NCBI RefSeq assembly: GCF_002946835.1 | Contig: NZ_CP026652.1 | Coordinates: 6,882,001-6,946,000 of the forward strand | Length of the DNA: 64,000 nt | Reading direction: 5' to 3' | DNA from: Streptomyces dengpaensis | GTDB lineage: Bacteria > Actinomycetota > Actinomycetes > Streptomycetales > Streptomycetaceae | In this document: positions 1-9,013 of the stretch, one piece after another | Layout of the letters: each line of letters starts with the position of its first letter | Numbering within the stretch: the first letter of the stretch is position 1 | Position numbers and translations under genes: made by a program | The notes under the pieces: generated by a model | What the model saw: only the letters and a program-made list of their open reading frames with translations | Told to the model about the DNA's origin: nothing | Databases searched by the model: none

Positions 1-1294
1 CCGACGTGGCGTACGGCTGGGCGAAGACGAAGCGGCTGACGCCGACGCCCACCGCGAAGGTGGCCAGCGCGAGGGCCAGACCGTGGCGGCTGATGGCCGG
101 CCAGCCGGTCAGGAGGCCGAGCGGGGCGACCAGGAGTACGGCCACCGCGAGCGCGGCCAGCTCGGGCAGGCGCGGCAGCCCGGGGAAGCGGCCCGCCGCC
201 AGCAGAGCGGTGAACAGGGCGCCCAGACCCGCGTACGCGGCCTGTCCGAGCGAGATCTGGCCGCCCCGGCCGGTCACGACGACCAGCGACAGCAGCACCA
301 CGCCCAGCGCCGGGACCTGTACGGACGTATGCAGGTCCGAGCCGGCGAAGCCCAGGGGCAGCGAGAACAGGACGACCGCCACGATCCAGGCGCCCGGCGG
401 CGTCGCCACGCGGGCCGTCGCCGTGCGCGGGAGCGCGTCGCGGGTGCCGACGCCGGGCAGAACGAGCGCCGCCATCAGCAGCGCGACCACGAACAGGTTC
501 GCGCCGACCGCCTGGAGCAACGGTTCGGCCCAGCCCGAGGGGTGCAGCCGCGTCAGCTGGCTCTGGGCGACCCCGACGCCGAGGGCCACCACGACGGCCA
601 CCGGGAGGCTGCGCATCCGCGCGGCCACCGCCACCGCCATCACCTCCATGACGAGCAGCGGCAAGCCGTACGGGTCGAGGCGCACGTACGGGGCGAGCAG
701 GACCCCCGTCAGACCCGCCGTGAACGAGCCGAACGCCCAGCCCGCCGCGGCCACCCGGTCCGCGTCGATGCCGCCGAGCACGGCGAGCGAGCGGTCGTCG
801 ACGACGGCGCGCAGCTCCGTGCCGAAGCGGGTCCGGTGCGCCACCGCCCCCACGCCCAGGGCCAGCGCGACGGCCACCGCCAACTGCCCCCACGGATCCG
901 CCGACACCAGCGTCGGCGCGTCCGCGCGCGCCCCGGTGCCCCACACCAGGGCGGCCCCGCCGACCAGCAGGACGAAGACGCCGACGGACGCGACAAGGGT
1001 CTGCGCCGGGTCGCCGCCCAGCACGGACAGCGGGCGGAAGACGAAGCGTTCCAGGGCCATGCCGATGGCCGGTGCCACGACAAGGAGGGTCACCGAGGCG
1101 CCGAGGGCGAGCGGCCAGCCCCACTCGACCGTGAACTGGCGCAGCAGATACGCGCACACCATCGCGATCGCGCCGTGCGCGAAGTTGAGCACGCCGGTCG
1201 CCCGGTGGGTGACGATCAGTCCGATCCCGGTCAGCGCGGCGGCACCGCCGACCGAGAGACCGGCGAGCGTGAGGTCGTACGTCAGCGACGCCAT
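1..1294 (-). CDS. Branched-chain amino acid ABC transporter permease, LivH-LivM fusion type (3' end outside window)
   Basis: Seen: on the minus strand an open frame runs from ATG at 1294 to the left edge without a stop. It is almost entirely hydrophobic. Near the start it has THRATGVLNFAHGAIAM, the LivH-type motif of inner-membrane permeases for branched-chain amino acids. Around residue 330 a second permease starts with GRGGQISLGQAAYAGLGA, the LivM-type motif. Known: LivH and LivM are usually separate proteins; fused forms occur in actinobacteria. Inferred role: membrane channel of a Liv/Urt-like ABC importer that would work with the substrate-binding lipoprotein at 2505-3791. The upstream gene's TGA overlaps this ATG (TGATG), so the two are translationally coupled. 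The substrate is not provable from sequence. Confidence 0.9.
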   Translation of the reverse strand, partial: MASLTYDLTLAGLSVGGAAALTGIGLIVTHRATGVLNFAHGAIAMVCAYLLRQFTVEWGWPLALGASVTLLVVAPAIGMALERFVFRPLSVLGGDPAQTLVASVGVFVLLVGGAALVWGTGARADAPTLVSADPWGQLAVAVALALGVGAVAHRTRFGTELRAVVDDRSLAVLGGIDADRVAAAGWAFGSFTAGLTGVLLAPYVRLDPYGLPLLVMEVMAVAVAARMRSLPVAVVVALGVGVAQSQLTRLHPSGWAEPLLQAVGANLFVVALLMAALVLPGVGTRDALPRTATARVATPPGAWIVAVVLFSLPLGFAGSDLHTSVQVPALGVVLLSLVVVTGRGGQISLGQAAYAGLGALFTALLAAGRFPGLPRLPELAALAVAVLLVAPLGLLTGWPAISRHGLALALATFAVGVGVSRFVFAQPYATS

Positions 1295-1860
1295 CAGTGA
1301 CCCGGACGGGCCACGGAGTCACCCGGACCGGCGCCGGAGCCATCAGGACCGGTGGCGGAATCACCCGGACCGGTGGTGGAGTCATCCGGATCGGTGGCCG
1401 ACGGTTCGCAGATCGGGCACGGTCCCAGCTCCCCGCTCGCCAGCACCCGGGAGTCCACCGGCACGGCCTTCGGCTTCCCGGCGACCAGCGGGCAGTCCGC
1501 CCGGTGCCACAGTGTGCCGCCGGGCACCATGAGCAACTCACCGCTGATGGCGAGGGGCGCGGCCGCCGCCTGCGCGGACTCCTCCGCCTCGGCGGGCTCG
1601 GCCACCACGAGCAGCCCGTACAACTCCTCGACGCGCGCCGCCGCCTGCGCGTTCCTGCCGTGCGTGAGGAGCACCGCGCCGGAGATGATCAGTGCGGCGC
1701 CGGGCACGGTGCACGACGCCAGAAACGGCAACTGCCGCTCCGCGTACCGCTCGCCGGAGATCCCGTACCAGCCGATGACGCACAACACCGCGCCGGCGGC
1801 GAGCGCGGCCCATCCGGCCCACAGGACGGGGTGCACAGTCCGCAGTCGAGCTGTCCGCAT
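1294..1860 (-). CDS. Small membrane protein upstream of the branched-chain amino acid permease
   Basis: Encodes 188 residues. Two hydrophobic helices lie near the N-terminus (about residues 10-30 and 45-65), followed by an Ala/Glu-rich stretch. A middle segment has the spaced Cys/His pattern HRADCPLV...GPCPIC, which could bind a metal. The tail is low-complexity and rich in Gly, Pro, Asp and Ser, built from near-repeats of GPGDS. I recognise no named family. The stop overlaps the start of the permease gene by one base, so it is the first gene of that operon and probably an accessory or regulatory membrane subunit (inference). The repeat-rich tail is likely disordered. Confidence 0.75.
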   Translation of the reverse strand: MRTARLRTVHPVLWAGWAALAAGAVLCVIGWYGISGERYAERQLPFLASCTVPGAALIISGAVLLTHGRNAQAAARVEELYGLLVVAEPAEAEESAQAAAAPLAISGELLMVPGGTLWHRADCPLVAGKPKAVPVDSRVLASGELGPCPICEPSATDPDDSTTGPGDSATGPDGSGAGPGDSVARPGH

Positions 1861-1990
1861 CCGGGCTCCCAGACGTCGCGTGTCTGTCTGTCTTCCAAGT
1901 CCGCCAATGGACTTGCACTATGCCTTCTGGAAGCTGACCCTGAAAGCTCCGGGCGGACTTGACCCGGACCGACACCGGTGGTGAGCCAAG

Positions 1991-2530
1991 ATGGTTCTCG
2001 GGAGCGAGCTCAGGCGGGGCAACGGCCGGGGAGCGGCAGCGGTGGCGGTGTTCGTCCTCGCCGTGGCCCTCACGGCGTGCAGCGACGACAGCGGCGGCGC
2101 GGACAGCGCCCCGCCCGCCCCCTCCGTGCGGCAGTCCACCAGCGAACGGCCTCCCAGCCCCACGGCGCCGGCGGATCCGGCGGCGGCCGAGCAGGAGATC
2201 GAGCGGAACTGGGAGAAGTTCTTCGACCCCGCCGTCTCCCAGAAGGACAAGCAGCAAGTCCTGGAGAACGGCGGCCGGATGGCCGAGGTCCTGGAGAGCT
2301 TCAACGGCGACCAGCGCGGCCGACAGGTGCAGGCGAACGTCGAGAAGGTCGAGTTCACCTCGCCGGCCGGCGCCGACGTGACGTACTCGCTGACCCTGAA
2401 GGGCGCGACCGCCCTGCCGGGCGCCTCCGGGACGGCCGTCGAGCAGGACGGCACCTGGAAGGTCTCCGTCAAGACCCTCTGCGCGCTGGTCCAGTTGAGC
2501 GGCAATGCGTCGCCTGGTCCCGGCTGCTGA
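1991..2530 (+). CDS. Small secreted lipoprotein, unknown function
   Basis: Encodes 179 residues. The N-terminus has basic residues, a hydrophobic stretch and a lipobox ending in LTAC at about residue 34, so it should be a lipid-anchored extracellular protein. After a Ser/Pro-rich linker there is a compact domain (about residues 60-179) containing WEKFFDP and a C-terminal DGTWKVSVKTLC segment. That layout looks like a small NTF2-like or DUF4878-like fold, but this is only a resemblance. It overlaps the following substrate-binding protein gene by 26 bp, so the two are cotranscribed. It is divergent from the permease operon, with a 130-bp shared promoter region (1861-1990). Confidence 0.8.
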   Translation: MVLGSELRRGNGRGAAAVAVFVLAVALTACSDDSGGADSAPPAPSVRQSTSERPPSPTAPADPAAAEQEIERNWEKFFDPAVSQKDKQQVLENGGRMAEVLESFNGDQRGRQVQANVEKVEFTSPAGADVTYSLTLKGATALPGASGTAVEQDGTWKVSVKTLCALVQLSGNASPGPGC

Positions 2531-3791
2531 GTCGGCCGCCCTGGCCGTGCTGCTCCTGCTGGGCACGGCCTGCGGCAGCCGGCTTCCCGAGAGCGACTTC
2601 GAGAACCGGTCCACGCCCACGCGGCAAGGCAGCGCCGCCCCGATCCGCGTCGGCATCATCACCAGTGCGACCAGCCCTGTCGGCGGGTCCGCGTTCACCG
2701 GTCCGCGCGACGGGGCGAAGGCCTACTTCGACCGTCTCAACGCGCGCGGCGGCATCGACGGGCGCCGGGTCGAGGTGCGGCTGTGCGACGACGGTGGCAG
2801 CGGGGTCGGCAACAACGAGTGTGTGCACCAGCTCGTCGACGAGGACAAGGTCGTCGCGCTCGTCGCCACCACCGCCCTCGACTACGCGGGCGCCTCCCGC
2901 GTGTCCCACGCGCGCGTGCCCGACATCGGCGGCCAGCCCATCGGCCCGGCGTACGACACGTATCCGCACCTCTACGGGATCTACGGGAGCCTCTCGCCGC
3001 GGGCCGGTACGCCCGGCTGGGACGGGAAGCTGTACGGCGGCACCGAGGTCTACCGCTACTTCAAGCGCGTACGGGGCGCCCGCACGGCCGCCGTCGTCTC
3101 CTACAACCAGTCCGCGTCCGCCGCCTACGCGCGGCTCGTCACCCAGGGGCTGGAGGCCGAGGGCTACAAGGTGGTCACCGAGCAGGTCGACTTCGCGCTG
3201 CCCAACTTCCGTGCCGCCGCCGCCGATCTGAAGGAGCAGGGTGCCGATCTCGTCTTCGACGCCATCGACACGCACGGCAACGCCCGGCTGTGCGAGGCGA
3301 TGGACGACGTGGGTGCCGAGGTCATCGCCAAGGTCACCAATGTGCAGAACTGGACGTCCACCGTGCCCGAGGACTACGCGGGCGCGCCGCACTGCCGCAA
3401 CGCGCTGTGGGCGACCGGGGCCAGTCGCAACTACGAGGACACGTCGGACGCCGCCGTCCGCGCGTTCCGCGACGCGACCAAAGGGCTGAAGACCCACTCC
3501 CAGTGGCAGTTGGAGGGGTGGGCGGCCGCGCGGTGGTTCTCCGACGCGGCGAAGTCCTGTGCTCGTACGGGGGTCACGCGGGCGTGTGTCGACGACTTCA
3601 TGAACCGGGGCGAGCCGTATACGGCTGGGGGGCTGCTGCTTCCCGTCACGTACCAGCGGCTCGCGGAGCCGCCGAAGACCCGGCGGGCATGTCTCTCGGT
3701 CGCCCGCTGGGAGGACGACCGGGGGTGGGTCTCCCAGGGCGACATGAACTCCAGGTGCTTCGAGGTGCCACAGCTGTCGTACCGGCCCTAG
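2505..3791 (+). CDS. ABC transporter substrate-binding lipoprotein, LivJ-like (periplasmic-binding family 6)
   Basis: Encodes 428 residues, with a short signal peptide and lipobox (GTAC at about residue 23). The mature part starts IRVGIITSATSPVGG and continues with FDRLNARGGIDGRRVEV, the typical opening of Leu/Ile/Val-type type-I periplasmic-binding proteins. The two-lobe length is normal for the family. It lies divergent to the fused LivHM permease at 1-1294 and overlaps the upstream lipoprotein gene. Inference: it captures amino acids or related small molecules for that permease; the actual ligand cannot be read from sequence. Confidence 0.88.
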   Translation: MRRLVPAAESAALAVLLLLGTACGSRLPESDFENRSTPTRQGSAAPIRVGIITSATSPVGGSAFTGPRDGAKAYFDRLNARGGIDGRRVEVRLCDDGGSGVGNNECVHQLVDEDKVVALVATTALDYAGASRVSHARVPDIGGQPIGPAYDTYPHLYGIYGSLSPRAGTPGWDGKLYGGTEVYRYFKRVRGARTAAVVSYNQSASAAYARLVTQGLEAEGYKVVTEQVDFALPNFRAAAADLKEQGADLVFDAIDTHGNARLCEAMDDVGAEVIAKVTNVQNWTSTVPEDYAGAPHCRNALWATGASRNYEDTSDAAVRAFRDATKGLKTHSQWQLEGWAAARWFSDAAKSCARTGVTRACVDDFMNRGEPYTAGGLLLPVTYQRLAEPPKTRRACLSVARWEDDRGWVSQGDMNSRCFEVPQLSYRP

Positions 3792-3821
3792 GGTTTTCGC
3801 CCCCGCCGCCCCTACCCGTCC

Positions 3822-3841
3822 CTGGGGGCTGCCGCCCCCAG
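3822..3841. terminator. GC-rich hairpin between convergent genes, part of a dispersed Streptomyces-type intergenic repeat
   Basis: A perfect 8-bp stem (3822-3829 with 3834-3841) and a 4-nt loop lie between the convergent substrate-binding gene and ctaD. The following bases to about 3895, including CGTCCTCAAACGCCGGACAG, look like the short intergenic repeat I recall as common in Streptomyces genomes. It probably works as a bidirectional transcription terminator. There is no strong U-run. Confidence 0.55.
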
Positions 3842-3903
3842 ACCCCCGCTTGTCGCGCTGACGCGCTCGTCCTCAAACGCCGGACAGGCTGAAAAAAGAC
3901 CCG

Positions 3904-5595
3904 TCACGACGTCCCGGGACCGGCTGTCCCGGGCGCTGGAGCGCGCTTCGACTCGATCTCCGCGTACTCCGGATGGTGCAGGTCGAACGCGGGGGACTCG
4001 GAGCGGACCCGGGGAAGCGTGACGAAGTTGTGCCGGGGCGGCGGACAGGAGGTCGCCCACTCCAGGGAGCGGCCGAAGCCCCAGGGGTCGTCGACCTCGA
4101 CCTTCGGGGCGTACTTGGCGGTCTTCCAGACGTTGTAGAGGAACGGCAGCGTCGACAGGCCCAGCAGGAAGGCGCCGATCGTCGAGACGGTGTTGAGCGC
4201 CGTGAAGCCGTCGGCGGCCAGATAGTCCGCGTACCGGCGTGGCATGCCCTCGGCGCCCAGCCAGTGCTGCACCAGGAACGTGGTGTGGAAGCCGACGAAC
4301 AGCGTCCAGAACTGGATCTTCCCGAGCCGTTCGTCGAGCATCTTGCCGGTGAGCTTGGGCCACCAGAAGAAGAAGCCGCCGAAGGTCGCGAAGACGACCG
4401 TGCCGAAGACGACATAGTGGAAGTGGGCGACCACGAAGTACGAGTCGGTGACGTGGAAGTCGAGCGGCGGCGAGGCCAGGATCACCCCGGTGAGGCCGCC
4501 GAACAGGAACGACACCAGGAAGCCCGTCGCCCACAGCATGGGTGTCTCGAAGGACAGTGACCCCTTGAGCATCGTTCCGGTCCAGTTGAAGAACTTCACA
4601 CCCGTCGGCACGGCGATCAGGAACGACATGAAGGAGAAGAACGGCAACAGCACCGCGCCGGTCGCGAACATGTGGTGCGCCCAGACGACGATCGACAGAC
4701 CGGTGATGGCCATCGTCGCGGCGACCAGCGTCAGATAGCCGAAGAGCGGCTTGCGGCTGAAGACAGGCAGGATCTCCGTGACGATCCCGAAGAACGGCAG
4801 CGCGATGATGTAGACCTCGGGATGCCCGAAGAACCAGAACAGGTGCTGCCACAGCAGCGCGCCGCCGTTGGCCGCGTCGAAGATCACCGAGCCGAACCGC
4901 CGGTCCGCCTCCAGGCAGAGCAGCGCCGCCGCGAGGACCGGGAACGCGAAGAGGATGAGGATCGAGGTGAAGAGGGTGTTCCAGGTGAAGATCGGGAGCC
5001 GGAACATCGTCATGCCGGGGGCGCGCATCCCGACGATGGTCGTGATGAAGTTCACCGCGCCGAGGATCGTGCCGAAGCCGGCGAGCGCCAGGCCCATGAT
5101 CCACATGTCGGCGCCGATGCCCGGCGAGCGCTCCAGACTGTTGAGCGGGGCGTAGGCGAACCAGCCGAAGTTGGCCGGGCCCGAGGGCACCACGAGCGAG
5201 CCGAGCACGATGAGGCCGCCGAAGAGGAAGAACCAGTACGACAGCATGTTCAGCCGCGGGAACGCGACGTCCGGGGAGCCGATCTGCAGCGGCATGATCT
5301 CGTTGGCGAACCCGGCGAAGGTCGGGGTGGCGAAGAGCAGCAGCATGATCGTGCCGTGCATGGTGAACAGCTGGTTGAACTGGTTGTTGTCCACGATCTG
5401 CAGGCCGGGGCGGCCGAGTTCCGCGCGCATGACCAGCGCCATCACACCGCCGATCAGGAAGAAGACGAACGACGTGATCAGATAGAGGTGGCCGATCTTC
5501 TTGTGATCGGTGGTCGTCAGCCAGTCGACGACCAGCTGCCCCGGCTTCCTGGTCCGTACGGGTCGCGCCATCCCCTGCGCGGTGTCCGTCCCCAT
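3904..5595 (-). CDS. ctaD: Cytochrome c oxidase subunit I (aa3-type, heme-copper)
   Basis: Encodes 563 residues with about 12 membrane helices. Catalytic signatures are present in order: HGTIMLLLF (low-spin heme ligand), [11 protein letters not shown] (CuB histidine with the cross-linked Tyr), WAHHMFATG (the two further CuB histidines) and HFHYVVFG (heme ligands). It should reduce O2 to water while pumping protons in the plasma membrane. It stands alone: no ctaC, ctaE or cyd-type partner gene is adjacent, so it is probably a second copy that assembles with subunits encoded elsewhere. Start at ATG 5595 with a GGGGCGAG ribosome site. The C-terminus after about residue 500 is cytoplasmic and Pro/Ala-rich. 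Confidence 0.97.
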   Translation of the reverse strand: MGTDTAQGMARPVRTRKPGQLVVDWLTTTDHKKIGHLYLITSFVFFLIGGVMALVMRAELGRPGLQIVDNNQFNQLFTMHGTIMLLLFATPTFAGFANEIMPLQIGSPDVAFPRLNMLSYWFFLFGGLIVLGSLVVPSGPANFGWFAYAPLNSLERSPGIGADMWIMGLALAGFGTILGAVNFITTIVGMRAPGMTMFRLPIFTWNTLFTSILILFAFPVLAAALLCLEADRRFGSVIFDAANGGALLWQHLFWFFGHPEVYIIALPFFGIVTEILPVFSRKPLFGYLTLVAATMAITGLSIVVWAHHMFATGAVLLPFFSFMSFLIAVPTGVKFFNWTGTMLKGSLSFETPMLWATGFLVSFLFGGLTGVILASPPLDFHVTDSYFVVAHFHYVVFGTVVFATFGGFFFWWPKLTGKMLDERLGKIQFWTLFVGFHTTFLVQHWLGAEGMPRRYADYLAADGFTALNTVSTIGAFLLGLSTLPFLYNVWKTAKYAPKVEVDDPWGFGRSLEWATSCPPPRHNFVTLPRVRSESPAFDLHHPEYAEIESKRAPAPGTAGPGTS

Positions 5596-6012
5596 CGCTC
5601 GCCCCTTCGCCGTCGCGCGTCCGTGGGCCTGCTGAAGCTCACGCCATGATGCTCGCGTCGCCCCGTGTTCCGACAGGGGGCGTGCGGGGGTTCTGTGCTG
5701 GAACCGTGAATTTCCTATGCGGCGTCAGCTTCCGTGGCACGCCCCGGAATCGGAATGGAAAAGCCTTGCCGCTCGGGCGCCGATCCGGCGGATCCGCGCA
5801 TTCCATTGGGCTATTCGGGACTGCGCCACGGTAGCTCCGAATTACGTTCGAAGGCGTGCGGAACACGTCGGGTACCCCTCGTACGTGTGACGGAGTTCGG
5901 CCGAAACGCCTGTCGTGATTCTGTGACAGAAGCGTGACCGGAGAGGGATGAGTGACGTTTGGTGCAAGGCTCGGACTTCCCCGGCCGGAGCGGGCCGCCT
6001 AACGTGGCGGTC
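5596..6012. other. 417-bp intergenic region between divergent ctaD and the I78 inhibitor gene
   Basis: Somewhat lower GC than its surroundings. It must hold the ctaD promoter (minus strand) and the promoter of the gene at 6013. Short open frames here lack family signatures and plausible ribosome sites. I see no RNA gene or strong repeat. Confidence 0.5.
5979..6012 (+). promoter_or_regulatory. Candidate promoter giving a leaderless transcript
   Basis: TTCCCC, a 17-bp gap, then TAACGT ends 7 bases before the ATG at 6013, and there is no Shine-Dalgarno sequence. This spacing would start transcription at or next to the start codon, as for many leaderless Streptomyces genes. The -35 match is weak. 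Confidence 0.4.
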
Positions 6013-6225
6013 ATGGCACCCTTTCCCTCTCAAGCAGAGCCCCAGGACAGTCCGGAGAGCTATGTCGGGCTGGAGGCGAGGAACGCCGAGAGCCGTGCCC
6101 GGGAGCGTGGTTGGTCCCCGGTGCGCTCGCTGCCGCCCGGCGCGATCATCACCATGGAATACATGAGCGGTCGCCTGAACTTCGAGGTCACCGACGGCCG
6201 GGTGACGCGCTGCTGGAAGGGCTGA
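6013..6225 (+). CDS. Peptidase inhibitor I78-like small protein
   Basis: Encodes 70 residues. The core ARNAESRARERGWSPVRSLP followed by a hydrophobic strand, YMSGRLNFEVTDGRVTRCW, fits the I78 inhibitor family (small proteins of the potato inhibitor I fold). The translation around ITMEYMSGRLN and the -RVTRCWKG end is characteristic. There is no signal peptide with this start; a longer in-frame start at 5959 lacks a ribosome site and adds no signal sequence. Family members inhibit serine proteases; the target here is unknown. The window also holds two secreted serine proteases, but they are 10 kb away. Confidence 0.75.
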   Translation: MAPFPSQAEPQDSPESYVGLEARNAESRARERGWSPVRSLPPGAIITMEYMSGRLNFEVTDGRVTRCWKG

Positions 6226-6244
6226 ACAGGACCCCTGGACGGTG

Positions 6245-6281
6245 CGAAGGCCCCCGGCTCGTCAGGAGTCGGGGGCCTTCG
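6245..6281. terminator. Rho-independent-like hairpin between convergent genes
   Basis: A perfect 12-bp stem (6245-6256 with 6270-6281) and a 13-nt loop lie between the I78 gene and the convergent PAP2 gene. It probably terminates both transcripts. Confidence 0.7.
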
Positions 6282-6326
6282 CGGTGCGGGGAGGCTGTGC
6301 GTACCGGCCCCGCGGTCCCGTTGTCC

Positions 6327-7391
6327 TCAGCCGCCCGTCAGGGGGCGGGCCGAGGGTGTCGTCGTGCGGACTGCCACGCGGTCCGGGTGCGGCGGACGGC
6401 GACTGCCGGCCGGTGTCACCGGGGTGCGCTCCGAGCGGGTCGTATGCGGCCCGGGGGCCAGGTGGATGGGCGGCCGGGGCGAGCGCGCGGCGGTGACCGC
6501 CTCGCGGGCCGGAGCCTCTTCCTCCGGGCTGCCGGCCTGCGGGAGCATGACGGGCGCGCCGACCGGCGAGGCCGCCGACGGGGGTCCCCCCGCGTGAGCG
6601 GGTTCGAGCGTGGGGGAGGGGACGGTACGGCCGCCGCGGGCGCGCCAGGAGTCGCGCACCGAGAAGATCCAGATCTCGGCGCGGGCGATCAGCGGCTCGA
6701 GCCAGGGCAGCGCCAGCAGGATCAGCAGACCCGCCGCCCAGCCCAGGAGCACATCGCTCAGCCAGTGCGTACCGAGGTACACGGTGGTGAGGCCGACGCC
6801 GAGCGCGGTCACGGCGGACAGGGCGGACAGCCAGCGCCTGGCCCTCGGGGTGGAGGCCAGATAGGCCAGGATTCCCCAGGTCACGACGGCATTCGCGGTG
6901 TGGCCCGAAGGAAATATATCGCCGCCGAGCCCCATCTCGTTCGAGCCGATCGTGATGGCGTAGTGCGGACCGAGGCGGCCCATGCCGAGCTTGGCGGCAC
7001 CGACCGTGATGTTGAGCAGCAGCAGCGTGGCGCCCAGCGTGAGCAGCGGGCGCAGGGTGTGCTGCCGCCAGGAGCGCCAGCCCAGCCAGGCGGCGACCAT
7101 CACGGCGGTCGGGCCGCGCTGGCCGAGCACCACGTAATAGTCGAGGAACGCGTGGATCTCCGGCCATTGCTGATAGGGCCGGAAGAACATGATCTGCCAG
7201 TCGAACCGGACCAGCCACGATGTGATCGCCACGGCCCACACGATGGCCAGGTAGAAGGCCAGGGTTGCCGCGAAGAGCACAACCCTGTGCCGACTCATCT
7301 TCGGCACATCGATGTGGGCCGGCCGTTCCGGCTCACGGTCCAGCCGGGCGAAGACCCGTTCCAGGCGGGTGAGGTTTCGTTCGGTACGCAC
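6327..7391 (-). CDS. Membrane PAP2-family phosphatase
   Basis: Encodes 354 residues with about six membrane helices. The three acid-phosphatase/PAP2 motifs are visible: a KLGMGRLGP version of KxxxxxxRP, the PSGH motif (IFPSGHTANAVV), and a TTVYLGTHWLSDVLLGW version of the SRxxxxxHxxxD motif. It should dephosphorylate a lipid phosphate such as undecaprenyl diphosphate or phosphatidic acid at the outer face of the membrane; the substrate is inferred only. The C-terminal 100 residues are cytoplasmic and disordered. Inside this tail an in-frame 39-nt copy of a dispersed GC palindrome is inserted (6580-6619). Confidence 0.9.
   Translation of the reverse strand: MRTERNLTRLERVFARLDREPERPAHIDVPKMSRHRVVLFAATLAFYLAIVWAVAITSWLVRFDWQIMFFRPYQQWPEIHAFLDYYVVLGQRGPTAVMVAAWLGWRSWRQHTLRPLLTLGATLLLLNITVGAAKLGMGRLGPHYAITIGSNEMGLGGDIFPSGHTANAVVTWGILAYLASTPRARRWLSALSAVTALGVGLTTVYLGTHWLSDVLLGWAAGLLILLALPWLEPLIARAEIWIFSVRDSWRARGGRTVPSPTLEPAHAGGPPSAASPVGAPVMLPQAGSPEEEAPAREAVTAARSPRPPIHLAPGPHTTRSERTPVTPAGSRRPPHPDRVAVRTTTPSARPLTGG
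6580..6619 (-). repeat. Dispersed GC-palindrome element, copy A (in frame within the PAP2 gene)
   Basis: Read on the minus strand it starts CTCCCCCACGCTCG and ends GCGGGGGGACCCCC, with a short internal palindrome. It codes the linker residues PSPTLEPAHAGGPP. The same element (one base shorter) lies at 13710-13747. It is 39 nt long, so the frame is kept. Confidence 0.65.
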
Positions 7392-7628
7392 TCAATGGAC
7401 GTTACAGCGAGTGAGCTCACTTCCAGGCCGATTCACTCGCTTTGTGATGACGATGTGATGTGGGATTCCTCTCAGATCCATGTTTATTTCCAATGAATCC
7501 CTAATCATTGGGGAGCGGATTCTTCAATTCCATTGCTCTCGTTGGGTTAGTTTCGCGGTGCTTAAATATTCGTTTACTCATTCCTGGGGTGGAATTTCCT
7601 GGCCGCTCACTCTGCGTGAAGGGGGCGA

Positions 7629-8852
7629 TCATGGAGGACCGGAGCCATTCAGCCAGAACGCCCCGTAGACCGCCGAGGCCACGGCCGTGGCGCCGAGAAC
7701 CAGTGCTGATCTGGACGTACGCAGGCGGGACAGGGCCAGGGCGAGGGGCAGCAGCAGGGGGAAGGCGGGCATCAGGAGGCGTGGTTTTGAGCCGAAGTAG
7801 CTCGACGCGCACAGGGCGAGCGCCGTGACGATCCCCGCGTACACCAGAAGCGGCAGCGGCTGTCCCTGCCGTACGCACGTCACGTACAGCCACACGATCA
7901 GCGCGACCCCGACGATCAGCCCGACGCCCGCCAGGGCCGACGGGAACGACGTGAACTTGTCGCCGACGAAGCGGGCGAAGGCGTAACCGCCGTCGAATCC
8001 GTTGCGCCAGCCCGCCTGGACGTCGAGATAGCCGAGCGGGCCCTTGCCCGTGCGGTGGCCGACCCACAGCACGTAGCCGGCGGCGCCCAGTGGCGCGAGG
8101 AGCATGCCGAGGGCGCGTGGCCACACGGGAGCGCCGTCCGGTTGCGGCACGCTCCGCTTTCCTTCACATGGGGTATCCGCGCCCCGGTCCGGCACGGCTC
8201 TCGTACGCGTCCCCCGTACGAGAGAGGCGCTCGCCGCCGCCCAGACGGCCGCGACCACGGCGATCCCCACCGGGCGGGTCAGCCCGGCGAGCGAGGCGAG
8301 GAGGCCCGCCGTGAGCCAGCGGCCGGTCAGCACCGCGTAGAGCGACCAGGCGGCGAGCGCCGTGAAGAGGGACTCGCTGTACGCCATCGACTGCACGATC
8401 CCGACGGGCAGCACCGCCCAGACGAGCACCGCGCAGACGCCGGCCCGGCGTCCGTACACATGGTCCGCGACGGCGAAGATCCCCCAGGCCGCCGCGAGTG
8501 AGGCCAGCGTGCTGACCCGCAGGCCTGCGTCCGCGGACGACAGCGGTGTGACCGCCGAGCCGAGCCGCTCCAGCCAGGGCAGCAGCGGGAAGAACGCCAG
8601 GTTCGAGTGCACGTCGCCGTTCGGCAGCCGCACCTCCCAGCCGTAGCCGAGGTCGGCGACGCGGGTGTACCAGAGCGAGTCCCAGCGGGCCGTCAGGAGC
8701 GTGTACGCGCTCTTGTCGTGCGCCGCGCTCCCCAGGGCGAGGGCGACAAGGCCCAGGACACGGACGCCCGCGTACCCCAGGAGGGCGGGTACGGCCCGGC
8801 GCAGGGCGCCCATGCGGGGCGGCGTCAGGACAGGCGCCTCAAGATCGGTCAC
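7629..8852 (-). CDS. Polytopic membrane protein, GT-C glycosyltransferase-like (PIG-V/mannosyltransferase type)
   Basis: Encodes 407 residues and about ten membrane helices. A short first loop has TARWDSLWYTRVADLGYGWE. This W-D-S-x-W-Y motif is typical of the first extracytoplasmic loop of PIG-V-like GT-C enzymes, where an Asp is catalytic. Known: GT-C enzymes transfer sugars from polyprenyl-phosphate donors outside the membrane. The acceptor is unknown. A polar insert at about residues 205-235 seems poorly conserved. The gene is monocistronic as seen here. Upstream (8853-9167) is a divergent promoter region. It could instead be a non-enzymatic membrane protein. Confidence 0.75.
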   Translation of the reverse strand: MTDLEAPVLTPPRMGALRRAVPALLGYAGVRVLGLVALALGSAAHDKSAYTLLTARWDSLWYTRVADLGYGWEVRLPNGDVHSNLAFFPLLPWLERLGSAVTPLSSADAGLRVSTLASLAAAWGIFAVADHVYGRRAGVCAVLVWAVLPVGIVQSMAYSESLFTALAAWSLYAVLTGRWLTAGLLASLAGLTRPVGIAVVAAVWAAASASLVRGTRTRAVPDRGADTPCEGKRSVPQPDGAPVWPRALGMLLAPLGAAGYVLWVGHRTGKGPLGYLDVQAGWRNGFDGGYAFARFVGDKFTSFPSALAGVGLIVGVALIVWLYVTCVRQGQPLPLLVYAGIVTALALCASSYFGSKPRLLMPAFPLLLPLALALSRLRTSRSALVLGATAVASAVYGAFWLNGSGPP

Positions 8853-9013
8853 GGGCTCGATTATCGGTGGCCGCCGGAACCGGCCGGGCCCACGAGACGT
8901 GGTGCATCAAGGGGAACGTGGCGTATGCCACACGCTCGACGGGAGTACGTGAGAGGTCCGCCGCGCAACCGTGGCAGGGACTCGCGTACTCTGACGGACC
9001 ACTCGCCTTTGTG

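Noticed and set aside
6..1532. A plus-strand 508-codon open frame at the left edge
   Set aside because: Composition is Ala/Thr/Arg/Ser filler and it opposes the fused LivH/LivM permease frame with good motifs on the minus strand.
5646..5937. Small open frames in the ctaD/I78 intergenic region
   Set aside because: No ribosome site, no family signature, overlapping on both strands.
8925..8935. GTGGC-GTAT-GCCAC inverted repeat in the GT-C/MFS intergenic region
   Set aside because: Five-base arms are expected by chance at this GC content; the 26-bp hairpin nearby is the meaningful structure.
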